From: Blastomyces gilchristii SLH14081
Taxonomy: Eukaryota; Ascomycota; Eurotiomycetes; Onygenales; Ajellomycetaceae
Direction of reading: 5' to 3'
Assembly: GCF_000003855.2 (NCBI RefSeq)
Contig: NW_003101680.1
Coordinates: 5,249,510-5,313,509, forward strand
DNA: 64,000 nt
Shown piece after piece: positions 1 through 10,929 of this stretch. Within the stretch, counting starts at the first letter, position 1. Every line of letters begins with the position of its first letter. The position numbers were made by a program, and so were the translations under genes. Below the pieces are notes generated by a model. That model made no database searches, was not told where the DNA came from, and saw only the letters and a program-made list of their open reading frames with translations.

Positions 1-478
1 CATCTTGATTCTACAATTCTACAGAGTTAATGAAAGAATGAAAAATTCCTCACAATTGTACAGTGTTAAAAAATAATGATTCATAAGAATGAGTGAAAGA
101 TCAACTTGTAAATACTTCTCTTTGATGAGAATAATCTCACAGAGAGTGATTTATCTGTAGAATGAATCTATATAATAATCACACAAGAATCTCACAGAAA
201 TAATTGTAAGTCAACTGAAACTCTTCTATATGAAAGATGTGAGATAAATCTGTATAATAGTCAGAGAAGAATCTGCAGGCTATAAAGAATCTCATGAAAT
301 AAGAAACTGAGTGACAGACTCTTTTCTCTTTACAGTAACAAGAGATTTTCTTTTTTCTCACTGAGGTTTTTTATAGATATGAAGGGTTTTTAGCAAGTAT
401 TACTACAGTGCTGAGCCTAGTTCTATGAAATTACTCAGTGAAAGGCTTCGCGGATGAAGTCTTAGAGAGAGAAGAGTA
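1..478 (+). mobile_element. Gypsy family-A element A1, 3' internal end (truncated by window edge)
   Basis: Non-coding 3' internal region of an LTR retrotransposon whose body lies left of the window. It aligns throughout with the segment upstream of the 3' LTR of A3 (about 16085-16557) and, inverted, with 7597-8152 of A2. It contains two units of the ~83-bp minisatellite seen in this family and ends in an AG-rich polypurine run before the LTR. No coding potential is evident; the short minus-strand open frame at 179-361 recurs at the same place in A3 but is interrupted there. Confidence 0.8.
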
Positions 479-736
479 TATAAGAAATCTTACTTCTTAT
501 GAATTCTTTATCTCTATTTCTATATCTCATGTAATCAATAAAGTTAGCAGCTCTTGACTACACACAACTATATAGGCTGGAGTTCACAAATACTATTCAT
601 AACTCAGCTTGAATGCTATTATACATTTGATCTCTACATTTTATCTTTCTACTGTGAATACTTCTAGTAGTTAATAGTACATATCAGGTCAAGCTGCAAA
701 CACCTGAATAATTGTCTGTGAGCACTTATTCTTACA
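479..736 (+). repeat. 3' LTR of element A1 (258 bp)
   Basis: 258-bp LTR, the same length as the LTRs of A3 (8658-8915 and 16558-16815). The family consensus starts TGTAAG and ends CTTACA, a 6-bp inverted terminal repeat; here the start has decayed to TATAAG. The sequence after 736 is LINE-A, so A1 inserted into that LINE. The other target duplicate is outside the window. Confidence 0.85.
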
Positions 737-3700
737 AATGAGTACTCTGTTGAATCAAATCTATCATTCAATCTTTGTATATAGAATTTGAAATAACCAT
801 GTCCTAGTTTCAGCTGAATTATAAATGAGAATATTTTCTTTTTACATTTAATTGAACAAGATTTCCACTTTGGTTTTATCTAAAATCTTGAATAATGTAT
901 GCTCTTCTTTTGTTTCTGCCTGCTTTCATTTCACTTATTTAAATAAGATTCTTTTATCTTTCTCTTTATGACAGATCAGAATACTATTTTTTGAATAGAT
1001 TTGCTTAAATCTGAACTTTTTTTTACAGCTGAAGCAGTCAATTCATTGTCATGAATATTCATATAAGCAGAAACTTAGTGCAGATGAATTATCAGTTTTA
1101 ATATTCTTCTCTTTTGAATTTTTAAAACAGAGTTTAAAATCTGTTCAAGATTCATTTGATTATTATGAATCTGACTATTTCTAAGTCTTTTTAAAGCAGC
1201 ATGACTATCAGAGAATATTCATATCACTTTCAAACTATTTTCTCTTTTATGAGATTTTATTTTAATGAGTTTGAAAGATTTCACTATTACAAATAGTTCA
1301 GTATCAAAGACTTTAGATTCACAGTCTAAATTTCACAAATCTGAGATAAAATTGATATTATGTTCAGTATAAGCAATGTCTGCATCTAATCTATTTAAAT
1401 TCTCATTTTTTGTGTCATCTGAGTAAACCAGAATAGAGTCTTTTATATTGATTATAGAGATCTTCTTTAAATGCTGTTCATATTCTCTCTCTTTAGATAG
1501 TTCACATATTTATAAGTCTATGAGAGATTTCAGCTTTTCTCCTCAGAGAGATGTCTTCTCATGATCATTTTTCTCAACATTTAATAAAGAAAATTGATTT
1601 TTAATAATCAAATATAGTCTATACAGTTGAGAGAGCATTTTCTTTAAAATATTATTCTCATTTCAATCAAGAAATCTATTTCAATTCAGTTCATTTGCTG
1701 AGTTAACTAATGAAAATGAAGAAGAGACTCTTTCTGTGAGTATATGATTTAAGCTCATCTTCATGACTCTCAGAGCATAGTTTATACAGGCTTTTTCAAA
1801 TTGAATAGCAGAAGATGAAATTGAAGCTTCAATTTTCATTGCTTTAATAGAAGATGATTTGAATGCTCTCAGAATTCTTATCAAAGCTCTGTTTTATAGA
1901 CTTTGAAAGAGTTCAGTGAAATTATCTTAATTATTTTATTAAACTTAAACTTCATAATCAGCTACTGAGATAATACAGGCTATGTATAACTGTCTCATAA
2001 TCTGAAAGAATAGATCTCTCTCAGTATTTGATAGACTGATTATACTATTCAGTAGTCTCTCTGTCTTGATAATTCTTTATTAAATATGATATTTAAAATT
2101 CAACTTGAAGTTTAATCATACTTCTAGTCATTTGACATTTAAACTGGATTTAATCTCTTTGTTCAAAAGAGTTAGACCTAGATCTTTCTCATTAAATCTG
2201 GAAAAAAAGTGAATTAACTCAGTTTTATTCATATTAAATTGAATTAGATTGATATCTACTCTAACAAAGATTTTCTTTACTGCTTTCTCAATCACTTCTA
2301 AATTCTCTTTGATTGTCTTTGAATAATAGAGTGGATCAATATTATCTATATAACTTGAAGATCTCACTATTTTCATTTCTCTATTCTTGAATAGATATGC
2401 AGTGTATATTGTAAATAAAACAGGTAATATTAAAGATTCTTACAATACTTCTATTTTTATCTCAGTCTTATCTTATTTCATTTCATCAAAGAATAGTTGT
2501 ATAATTCTTTTAGATATAAAATAATTAACTCATTTTATTAGAGAAAGTGACTGTTTTAACATCTTCAAAGTTTAAATCATCTTAGACTTTGAAACATGAT
2601 CAAATGCATCTTTTATATCAATAAAAACTGCAGTTGAGACCAGATCTTTATGCTTTGCTACTTAAATATTATGAATAACTGAAAGAACAGTATCAATTGC
2701 AGAATATTGTTTTCTATCTCTCATTTATTTATTAAATAGATGAGAATTACTAATAGAGCTTATAAAAGATAATCTAGTAGCTATTATTCTTTCTAGAATT
2801 TTTCTCAAACAGTTCAACAGAGATATTACTCTATATAACTTAGAAATTAAAGTTTTTCTATTAGATTTTGTAAGGATTACTTCAGTAGCTTCTCTTCAGC
2901 ATTCAGAATGATAATTATTTTTTAAGAGATTGAAAAAGAGCTCAAAATATTCATTCTTCAAGTAGAAATATATGTTTTAAATAATCAAGTGATTGATTGA
3001 ATCAGGCTCTGCAGCAGTTCTAATTGAACTTGAGAATATTAGTGACTCTAGTTTATTACATATAAGCTCAGATCATTCTCAGTTACTTTCATCAATATAT
3101 TCATGAAATGCCATATTCTTCTCTTCTAAATGTGATGAGTTTTGAAAGAGAATTCTTATAAAAACTTAACACTTGTACTTAAAAGAGTTTGCTGTATATA
3201 ATGTATTCTGAAATTTATATTCTAAGATTGAAAGCTTTGCTACACTTCTTGTTTTAGTATAGTTAAAGACTTTAAAAACTTCTTTTTCTTATACTTCTTT
3301 AAGAAATTTGTTTAGGTAACATGTTTTGACTCTTTTAATATTTGAAAAATATTCATTTTGAATAGTATTGAACTCTTTATTAGATTTTAAGTTATTCTTT
3401 CAATCTCTCTTAGCAGTGACTAATTGCTTTCTTTTAGAAGTGATATTCTCATTGCATCAAGATTTGAAATACTCAGAAGACTTTTTCTTTGAAATATTTT
3501 CTCTAATACTTGTTAGAAGAATAGATGTATTCAGCTTTACTCTATTCTCAAGCATTTCATTTGAGATATCTTGACTTTGATTTCAATAGAGCTCACTCTG
3601 CTTTTCAGATTTCAGCTGTTTTACTGTTTCTTCAACTGCTTTTCAATCAGCTTTTTCAAAGTGATACTGATTAGAGAGAAGAGAAATTTCACTTCTTTGT

Positions 3701-4445
3701 TTTTCACTCAGTTCAATATCAAATTGAATGATCTTATGACTCATTTTTGAGGTTTCATTTGAATCAATAAATCAGTTTATAAGTCTTTTTTTAATTAGAT
3801 TTTATGACATGAAAGTTAGATCTATAATAGATTTTCATTTCATGTCTTTTCTAAAGAATGTTTATTAATCAGACTTGTTATCTAAATCTATTGAATGTTT
3901 AAAAGTTCATTTAATTAGTTTATCTGCTCTTACTGCTCTTATGCATTCTGAGTTTTATCAGAATTAATGTGCATTGAAGTCTTCTGTAATTATAGAGTTT
4001 TTTAAGAGAGTTATACTCAAAAATTCTCTGTCAATTGTTCAGATATTGTTGTTTTCTTTCAATGACTTTTCATTATAGATATTTATAAGTTAAATAGTAT
4101 CAAACTCATTCTCTTTATCTATAATATCACTCACTAGAATATCAGAGTCAGATATGATACTAAATCTCAGATTAAATTGATATCTTGATCTTTTTCTCTC
4201 ATAGATTACTACTCTTGATTTTATCTCAGATTTTTCAGAAAGAAAGTAGTAATAGCTTAAATGAGAAATGATGTACTTTTACTCAGTATCAAAGTTTGGT
4301 TCTTGAAGAAGTATAAAGTTAACTTTTTATTCAAATGTAATCTGAAGATAAGAATAAATATAATTTAAGTTTCAATTCACATTGTTGTAAATAAATGTGA
4401 TTTTTGAAGAGTTTTTAAACTTTTTTTATTATTTTTATTATACAT
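737..4445 (-). pseudogene. LINE-A ORF2: endonuclease / reverse transcriptase / RNase H (broken)
   Basis: ORF2 would nick target DNA, reverse-transcribe the LINE RNA at the nick and degrade the RNA strand. The ATG at 4445 lies immediately after the TGA of ORF1, suggesting reinitiation coupling. The N-terminal part reads as an endonuclease/exonuclease/phosphatase domain. The reverse-transcriptase catalytic box is at about 2335-2356, read Y-I-D-N where the family has Y-x-D-D, so the second aspartate is changed. The stretch at 2128-2376 is the longest uninterrupted piece. RNase H has a SDS-type motif near 1195-1215. Many TGA and TAA codons replace Trp, Arg and Gln codons. The C-terminus and 3' UTR are lost at the A1 insertion. 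LINE identity is confident; the clade (Tad1) is inferred from domain order and fungal context. Confidence 0.85.
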
Positions 4446-6066
4446 TCATACTAAAAGAGAGTGAAGATAGAGTAGAATCTAATCACTATCATCAGATAGT
4501 GAATTATAACTATTTTGAAAAGTAGAAATCTCAACTGCTTGCATTCTATCTAATTTATTATCAGAGTCATTTCTCAATTCTCTAATCTTAACAGATATTT
4601 AAGAATTCAAATTCTGTTTACATTTTACTCAAAAATTGAAGTTTGAAGATTTAGATAGTTGAGAGTTTCTTCTTTTTAAGCTTATAGCTGTAGATTTACT
4701 GACTTGACTTTTTTCTTCAGTTTTAGATTTACTTTGAGCTTTATCTTTTCTTCAGTTCTTCTGAGTTCTTGAAGTAAATACATATTTCTTTGAGTTAGAT
4801 GCATATTCTTCTTTGCAATTGAAGCATTTAAGCAGAGTATGTTGACATATTTCATCTGTTTTTGAGCATATTTCATATTTATACACACTAGTTTTATAAT
4901 CTCTAGTATGAACTGTGCATTTTGAGTCTCTGAAATAAGAGATTACAAAGTGTTTATATCTTTGACAGTTTGAACACTGTGTCTAAGCTTTGAGATTTAT
5001 TCTTGAGTCTTTGTATTTATGAACTCTCATTTTAAATCTGCTACTCTTACTTCAGAGATTCTTGATTATTCAAGTGTCTTTATATACACTAGAACAGACT
5101 CATTTCTTCTGCTTTATCTGACCTCAATTGAATTAAGTCATACAGACTCTTTTCTCAGTTCACTAGAATTGTATTCTTCTAATTCATTTTTAAGAAGTAG
5201 TATTTCTTCCTCACAGTTAAAAATTTCAACTGAAATATTATAAAGAATGAATTTGGCTCACTTTTCATCTCTCTCAGATAGAATTATTGTATTCAGTAGA
5301 GATTCTATTACTGATTTTCAGAGATTCTTATTTTAAATGAGAAATTCTGCACTGAATTCAGACATTATAGTTAAAATAATAAAATTTTCAAAGAAAGATG
5401 ACTCAATTGAAGCTATAACTGATTTTTGAACTTCAATATCAGTTATTAACTGAGAAAAGAACTGCTGATTAATTTCATTTCTAATTTTGAAAATAAGATT
5501 TAAGTTTAGCTTGTTTCTTTGTAAGATCTTCTGATTTGAGACTTTGAGAATAAGTCTTCTATTTCTGGAAATTTGAAAGTTTTTCTCTTTTTACATTTTT
5601 TTCTCTTCTTTTCTATGAACAGAGATCTGAGTAGTATTCTTCTCAGTTTTCTCAGAATTTTGAGCAGATTTTGAGATAACAGATTTAGAGACAGCAGATT
5701 CTGCTACTTAAGCATATATTTTCTTCTGATTTGAAGAAGAAGATGAAGAAGTAGAAGATAAGAAAGAGTTAGTAACTGTACTAGAAAATTTCAATGTTTT
5801 TTGAATTATATTTGAAATTCCAAGTTTGAACTTCATCATCTCTTGTAGTTGTCTACTCTGAGTATGAAGCATTAACAGAACTTCTTTATTATTCTCACTT
5901 AGACACTGTTTTTCAAGAATTTTACCTGCTTTTTCAAGTTTCTGTATTTCAAGAACTTGTTATTTCTCTATTTCTTCCTTTCTTCTTCTGTTTAGAATTT
6001 CAATCTCAGGAATAGTGTCTGAGAAAACATCTTTTTCCACATCAACTGAGTATACTCTTGAACTCA
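4446..6066 (-). pseudogene. LINE-A ORF1: nucleic-acid-binding Gag-like protein (broken)
   Basis: ORF1 of this LINE class binds the element RNA. It begins M-S-S-R-V-Y-S-V-D-V at 6066; LINE-C has a matching start at 62009. After an acidic, Glu/Arg/Lys-rich N-terminus comes a coiled-coil-like segment (QKLEKA...), a Ser-rich linker, a basic stretch, and toward the C-terminus cysteine clusters of the CCHC type (about 4870-5010), best preserved in LINE-B. The frame ends at TGA 4446-4448, directly abutting the ORF2 ATG. It is about 540 codons long with many in-frame stops, mainly TAA/TAG where Gln is expected and TGA where Trp or Arg is expected. Confidence 0.8.
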
Positions 6067-6105
6067 TTTTACTCACTGAATGAAAAGTTGATCAGACTGT
6101 TTCAA

Positions 6106-6949
6106 TTGTGAGGCTACAGGCGCTAGCCACTCACAGAATGCATTTTAAGCTAATTACATTTTAATTCTCTATAATTAACCGATCACTGTGTCCGTCCTCT
6201 CGGGCCAGCTACTAATTTTCAGAGGTGTTAGTTAGTAACTGTTACTACTCACTTGATAATGTACACATCAAGCTTCTAATTGCTGATCTCAGGTCTGTTA
6301 GATACTCATAGATCTATTAATCAGCTGTCATGATCTCACTCTGTGATAGAGACTAATCATAGACTTGATAACTGCAGTTCTCTCTGTCAGTATTAGAACT
6401 TAATAGTAAGCTTACAGACTCTAGTCTATCAGAGTACTCTGTCTAGAGTCTAGATATATATCTAAATCTACTAGTCAGATAATTATCAAAATTATTCTCT
6501 GTATTTAAGAGAAAGCTAGACTCTGATAACAGCTCTAGTTAGAGACTTACTTAAGTAGTATATAATTACTACATTACACTTAGCTCTATATTATTAGAAT
6601 CTTGACAGATGTACAGTAAAATAGTAAGATATTAACATTTTATATTAGCTCTAATAAGTGTTTACAGAATCTCACTTAACTAGTGACTTGACTTGCAGTA
6701 GAGAGTTCTATTCTTTATTAAGTCTTACTAATTAGACTCAGTCTCTATTATATAAAAGCTTTCATGAGTAATAAGTAACAGATGTCAGTGATGAGATTTG
6801 AACTCACGCATCTTTAATGTATACAGCCTTGATTACCAGTCTTATCAACTGAGTCACACTGAGAGTTATATAAGACACTGAGTTAATAACTACTGTATCT
6901 GTCTGATATTAGTAGCTATAACACCTGTACATCAGAGTATCTCACTGCT
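6106..6949. other. Unassigned AT-rich segment between LINE-A and A2
   Basis: No coding region and no similarity to the other repeats in the window. It keeps a few CpGs near 6125-6220, has several short inverted repeats (for example 6417-6424 with 6443-6450, GACTCTAG/CTAGAGTC) and a tRNA-like block on the minus strand (6788-6865). It may be a decayed SINE or old host intergenic DNA. Element A2 inserted at 6945-6949 (CTGCT). Confidence 0.5.
6788..6865 (-). tRNA. tRNA-like sequence, probable pseudogene or SINE head
   Basis: On the minus strand there is an A-box-like TGACTCAGTTGATAAGA, a B-box-like GAGTTCAAATC with a pairable T stem (GTGAG/CTCAT), and acceptor halves TCAGTG and CACTGA that pair. 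The segment between D and T arms is about 8 nt too long and no clean anticodon stem forms, so the anticodon cannot be assigned. No 3'-CCA and no obvious Pol III terminator context. It may be a degenerate tRNA with a tiny intron, or the promoter of a second SINE family. Confidence 0.4.
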
Positions 6950-7596
6950 TGTAAGAATAAGTACTCGCAGGTAATTATTCAGGTGTTTGCAGCTTGATGT
7001 GATATATACTATTAACTACTAGAAGTATTCGCCCCGGTGGCCGAATAATTAATGCGGCCACCTGGTAGCATCTTGACATGGGAAACCAAGGCGCGTGGGT
7101 TCGAAACCCGCAGGGGATACATTAAATCCGGAACTCAAGCACCTCAGGTTTCTAATAAATACAGAGGTGTACAAATCACTTCAATGAATTGCTCTATGTT
7201 TCTGAGCTGAGAAGTTATTATCATATGTATTTAATTATCACTTCTTTGTATTTTTCTATATTCTTATTATCTTAGTATAATCTTAACATCTGTATTTCCT
7301 CTCTGTATAATCAACACTTGACCTGTATTTAACATTATACAAGAACTCATTATAAGCTCCGCTTGTATATAAGTATAATAAAAGAAGAATAATAATAATA
7401 ATAATAACTAGAAGTATTCACAGTAGAAAGATAAAATATAGAGATTAAATATATAATAGTATTTAAGCTAAGTTATAAATAGTAGTTATAAACTTCAGTT
7501 TATATAGTTATATGTAGTCAAGAGCTGTTAACTCTATTAATTATATAAGAGATAGAAATAGAGATAAAGAATTCATAAGAAGTGAGATTTCTTATA
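6950..7596 (-). repeat. 3' LTR of A2, split by SINE-1
   Basis: Begins TGTAAGAATAAG and ends CTTATA in plus-strand reading. Subtracting SINE-1 and one 13-bp duplicate (389 bp) leaves exactly 258 bp, the family length. It retains some CpG (for example at 6965-6970). Confidence 0.85.
7031..7406 (+). mobile_element. SINE-1, tRNA-derived SINE, 376 bp
   Basis: The 5' head (7031-7120) resembles a type II tRNA (Ser/Leu-like): GCCCCGGTGGCCGAAT start, D-arm A box, and a perfect B box GGGTTCGAAACCC near 7096. A ~250-bp unrelated body follows and the element ends in GAAG(AAT)n. It is flanked by a perfect 13-bp target duplication ACTAGAAGTATTC (7018-7030 and 7407-7419), the hallmark of LINE-mediated insertion. 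Two more copies occur at 12939-13313 and 18639-19014. This copy keeps CpG in the head, suggesting a young insertion. SINEs encode no protein; mobilisation by the LINE family here is inferred from the shared tail. Confidence 0.92.
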
Positions 7597-7794
7597 TACT
7601 CTTCTCTCTCTAAGACTTTATCTGTGAAGTCTTTCACTGAGTGATTTCATAGAATTAAGCTCAGTACTGAAGTAATACTCATTAAAAACTCTTCACATCT
7701 ATAAGAATCTCAGTGTGAAAAAATCTCTTATTATTATAAAGAGAAAAAAGTCAGTCACTTAGTTTCTTATTCTGTGAGATTCTTATAATCTGTA

Positions 7795-8010
7795 GATCTT
7801 TCTCTGACTATTATACAGATTTATCTTACATCTTTTATATAAAAGAGTTTCAGTTGACTCTCAATTATTTTCATGAGATTCTTATGTAATTATCACATAG
7901 ATTCATCTTATATCTTTCAATCTGAAGAGTTTCAGTTGATCTTCAATCATTTTTCTATGAGATTCTTATATGACTGTTACACAGATTCATTCTGCAGATA
8001 AATCACTTTC
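7795..8010. repeat. ~83-bp minisatellite in the 3' internal region of A2
   Basis: Units of about 83 bp with the core ACAGATTCATCT...GAGTTTCAGTTGA...ATGAGATTCTTAT recur head to tail. A2 has two full units plus a partial third; A3 (about 16210-16365) and A1 (about 150-285) have one unit fewer. No function is visible. Confidence 0.65.
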
Positions 8011-8657
8011 TATGAGATCATTCTTATTAAAGAGAAGTATTTATGAGTTAATCTTTCACTTATTCTTGTAAATTATCATTCTTTAACACTGTAAAGTTGT
8101 AAGAAATTTTTCATTCTTTCATTAACTCTGTAGAATTGTAGAATCAAGATGTTTATAGTCTATAATCACTGTTTATAGTTATATAGAAAGATTCAGATCT
8201 ATAATTCATAATTATTCTTTATTTACTTCAGTAATCGAACTGTTCTGTGACATTACTTATACTGTAAATAAACCTCTCTAAAGAAGTATAAATATCTCAG
8301 ATCTGTCTATAGAATCTTATCTTCTTTTCTCTTTTTCTATAACAGCTCTTATTCTTATAAACTGTGAGTATTCTTATTCATCTATGAAGTATTTTTATTC
8401 AGATAGTAGAGAGAGATTATTTCTAATAATATTTATATATTAATTCAAGAACTTCTCAACAATAAAAATTTTTCAATTTTAATATCTTTATAAATAATAT
8501 CTGACTGCTGCTGAGCTTCTTGTGAGTATTTTCATAACTTCTCTAATCACATTTTACTGACTGATAAAGCAGAGATACTATCATTTATAACAGTATCTTT
8601 ATCCTTTTCAGTCTTATCACTGTACTCAATCTTCAGATCAGCAGCTAACTCTGTATC

Positions 8658-8915
8658 TGTAAGAAATCCCGCTTCTCGCGGATTCTTTACCTCTATTTCT
8701 ATCTCTTGCGTAATCAATAGAGTTAGCGGCCCTTGGCTACACACAACTGTATAGACTGAAGTTTGTGAATACTATTCATAACTCAGCTTGAATACTATTA
8801 TACATTTAATCTCTACATTTTATCTTTCTATCATAAATACTTCTAGTAGTTAATAATACATATCATGTCAAGCTACAAAGACCTGAATAATTGTCTGTGA
8901 GCACTTATTCTTATA
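8658..8915 (+). repeat. 5' LTR of A3
   Basis: 258 bp, TGTAAGAAATCCCGC to TTATTCTTATA. It preserves CpG (CCGCTTCTCGCGG palindrome at 8669-8681) that is mutated in the 3' LTR. Confidence 0.9.
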
Positions 8916-8947
8916 TTTCAAGCCCTGTCAGTCAGCAATCATCTGTT

Positions 8948-10900
8948 ATGACTGAAAGAACTAGAAACTTATATACTTCAATCTCTGTAAACTCTACTAC
9001 AGACACTCAGAACCAGCTATCTGAACTATGAATTATCTCTGTAAAAGAAGTGTCAGAGAACTTATTAATCACTCACAGAATATCATTCTCTGTATCTGTA
9101 ACGGAGAAACTCTCTGAATTCATGAATAAATCAATCTCAGTGAAGAACATTCTTGAGCATATCTCACAGAACTAAGCTATTTTTCTATAAGAAATACTTA
9201 CTTTCTAGACTGGCCGCTAGAACTATGAATTTCACATTTAGTCTCATTTGATCTGATCTCATACATTTCTTAGTGTGAATCCCGCTGGGACAAGTTATTA
9301 AAAAAATATGCAAAGTGACTATATTTCAAGTCTCAAAATGAAACCATGACTTGAAAAAAATGAGAAAGTGGTTTCATTTGATGTCATTTAGTTCCATTCT
9401 TAGCATAAAGTTACTATTTTTAGACATTTTAAGGTTTTTTTTAGACTATTTTTAATTTTTTAAAAAGTAACACTTTTTGATAATGCTCAAATGAGATTTA
9501 AAGTCATTTAAAGCAATAAAATTAATTTAAATTGAGAAGTGGAAATCATGATCTCATTTGAAAAATGTGACAAGAGTAGACAGTAAGTCTCACTGAGACA
9601 GTATGAAACTACTATCTAATGTTAAAACTGTGTAATGAGATCAGTCAAATTGGTAATGAGACTATCAAAAATTTTGATTCTGGTCTCAGACACGGTTACA
9701 CAGTCAGTCTGTTACTGTCTGTAAACACTTTTGAACTGAGTCTCTAGACATGATCTTTAGAGATCTTCACAAACTGAAAAGAAACTTTCTTAAGCTGTGA
9801 TCACTTAAGATCAACTACTGAATCACAATCTATAAAAGCTTTTATAAGTTTCTATTTGAAATTAACTTACAAGCTCAGCTGTGTGATATGAAAGAGAAAG
9901 AAGCTGTCATCTATGTAATAACAGGTCTGAACTACACAGAAGTCAAGAACTGACTGAATTATCTAGAGAATGATTATAAGAGATCTCACTAATCTGTTCT
10001 TGAAACCTATCTAGAGAATAAGTTGAGAGACTCTGTGAGCTGAACAGAGAACATCTGAGCTATAATTATTAATATTAGAAAAAGAGGTGAGAAATCTGAT
10101 GAAGACTACTTACAATACTTCATGAAATTGTGATGTGAATTAAGATCCGTGAAAACAGGGCTCTGAAATAAGATCTAAATAATAATATTTATAAAGAAGC
10201 TTAATAAAGATATACAGAACAAGCTCATTGAGCAAGACTCTAAGCTCTTAACTCTAAAGAAACTGATGACTCTTATTCACTGTTAGCAGATCACTGTGAG
10301 AGTTATAGACTCATGAAGAGTGAATCATCAATCAGTCTTATAAGAGTCAGAACAACAGAGAACAGATTTATTAAGAAAAGATAATAAGATATAGAGAGAT
10401 TTATGTCTAACTGCTGAGTAGAGAGAGAGAACTTCATAAGCTTCTGTAAATAGAGTGTATAATAGAGAGACTAAGAAAAAGAGTCTTCACTTTATCTATT
10501 CTAAATCAGAATATCTCTGTGCAAACTGTCTGAATAAATTAAAATAGAAATTTGAGAAGTTGTGAACAGAGTCAGTAACAGTCTTCTTAAGAGTCTTGAA
10601 GCTGACATCTGAATCAGTTACTCTCTCAATGAAAATACATGCTTATAGAGAGAGACTACATCACAGTACTACTGCTCTATAAGCATGAGAAGTATTAATG
10701 AACTCACAATTCCAGGTCACTGTAGTCTTTCTAAAGCTTACAGAGTAAATAAGCTGAGTAATGAAAACTAAGAATCTGGTCTTATAATAAGCAGGATATG
10801 AGAACTCAGACCTGAGAGCTGAGAAACTTATAAGAACTATCTTTGAATTGCAAGATCTTTCTGAAATCTGAAGAAAATTTATAACAACTGTGATTATTAC
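8948..10900 (+). pseudogene. A3 gag (broken by stops and MITE-1)
   Basis: Begins at ATG 8948 (M-T-E-R-T-R-N-L-Y), 32 bp after the 5' LTR. MITE-1 interrupts it at 9206-9711. The part after the MITE contains a capsid-like helical region (around 9900-10250, with LNYLENDYK and EDYLQYFMKL) typical in position for Gypsy Gag. No intact zinc knuckle was found. Stops replace Trp, Gln and Arg codons throughout. Gag would form the cytoplasmic virus-like particle. The assignment rests on position plus overall pattern, so the exact end and the protease boundary are uncertain. Confidence 0.65.
9206..9711 (+). mobile_element. MITE-1, hAT-like non-autonomous DNA element, 506 bp
   Basis: Terminal inverted repeats TAGACTGGCC and (complement) TAGACTGACC; the last base has changed to G. 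Flanked by 8-bp duplicates TTACTTTC (9198-9205) and TTACTGTC (9712-9719), one mismatch. No coding frame. The interior has repeated TCATTTGATCT motifs near the left end and homopolymer-rich AT sequence. Two other copies of exactly 506 bp are at 49970-50475 (inverted) and 63170-63675. Eight-bp duplication points to the hAT superfamily. Confidence 0.9.
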
Positions 10901-10929
10901 AGATATCATAGATAATATATACTTAAGAC

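Larger units (their letters stand above)
737..6105 (-). mobile_element. LINE-A, Tad1-like non-LTR retrotransposon, 5'-truncated
   Basis: Reverse-strand LINE, collinear with LINE-B and LINE-C. Order in sense direction: a few dozen bases upstream of ORF1, ORF1 with zinc knuckles, then ORF2 with AP-like endonuclease, reverse transcriptase and RNase H. The 3' end is removed at 736 by the A1 insertion. Similarity to the LINE-C 5' UTR stops at about 6105, so this copy lacks the long 5' UTR and the 161-bp monomers. Both ORFs are pseudogenes. Confidence 0.85.

Noticed and set aside
8547..8744. 65-codon minus-strand frame
   Set aside because: Crosses the junction between the A3 5' LTR and A2, so it cannot be an ancestral gene; only its C-terminal half corresponds to the family-A post-pol region.
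10661..10909. 82-codon minus-strand frame in A3
   Set aside because: Opposite the gag/protease region; the plus strand carries the family-like peptide.
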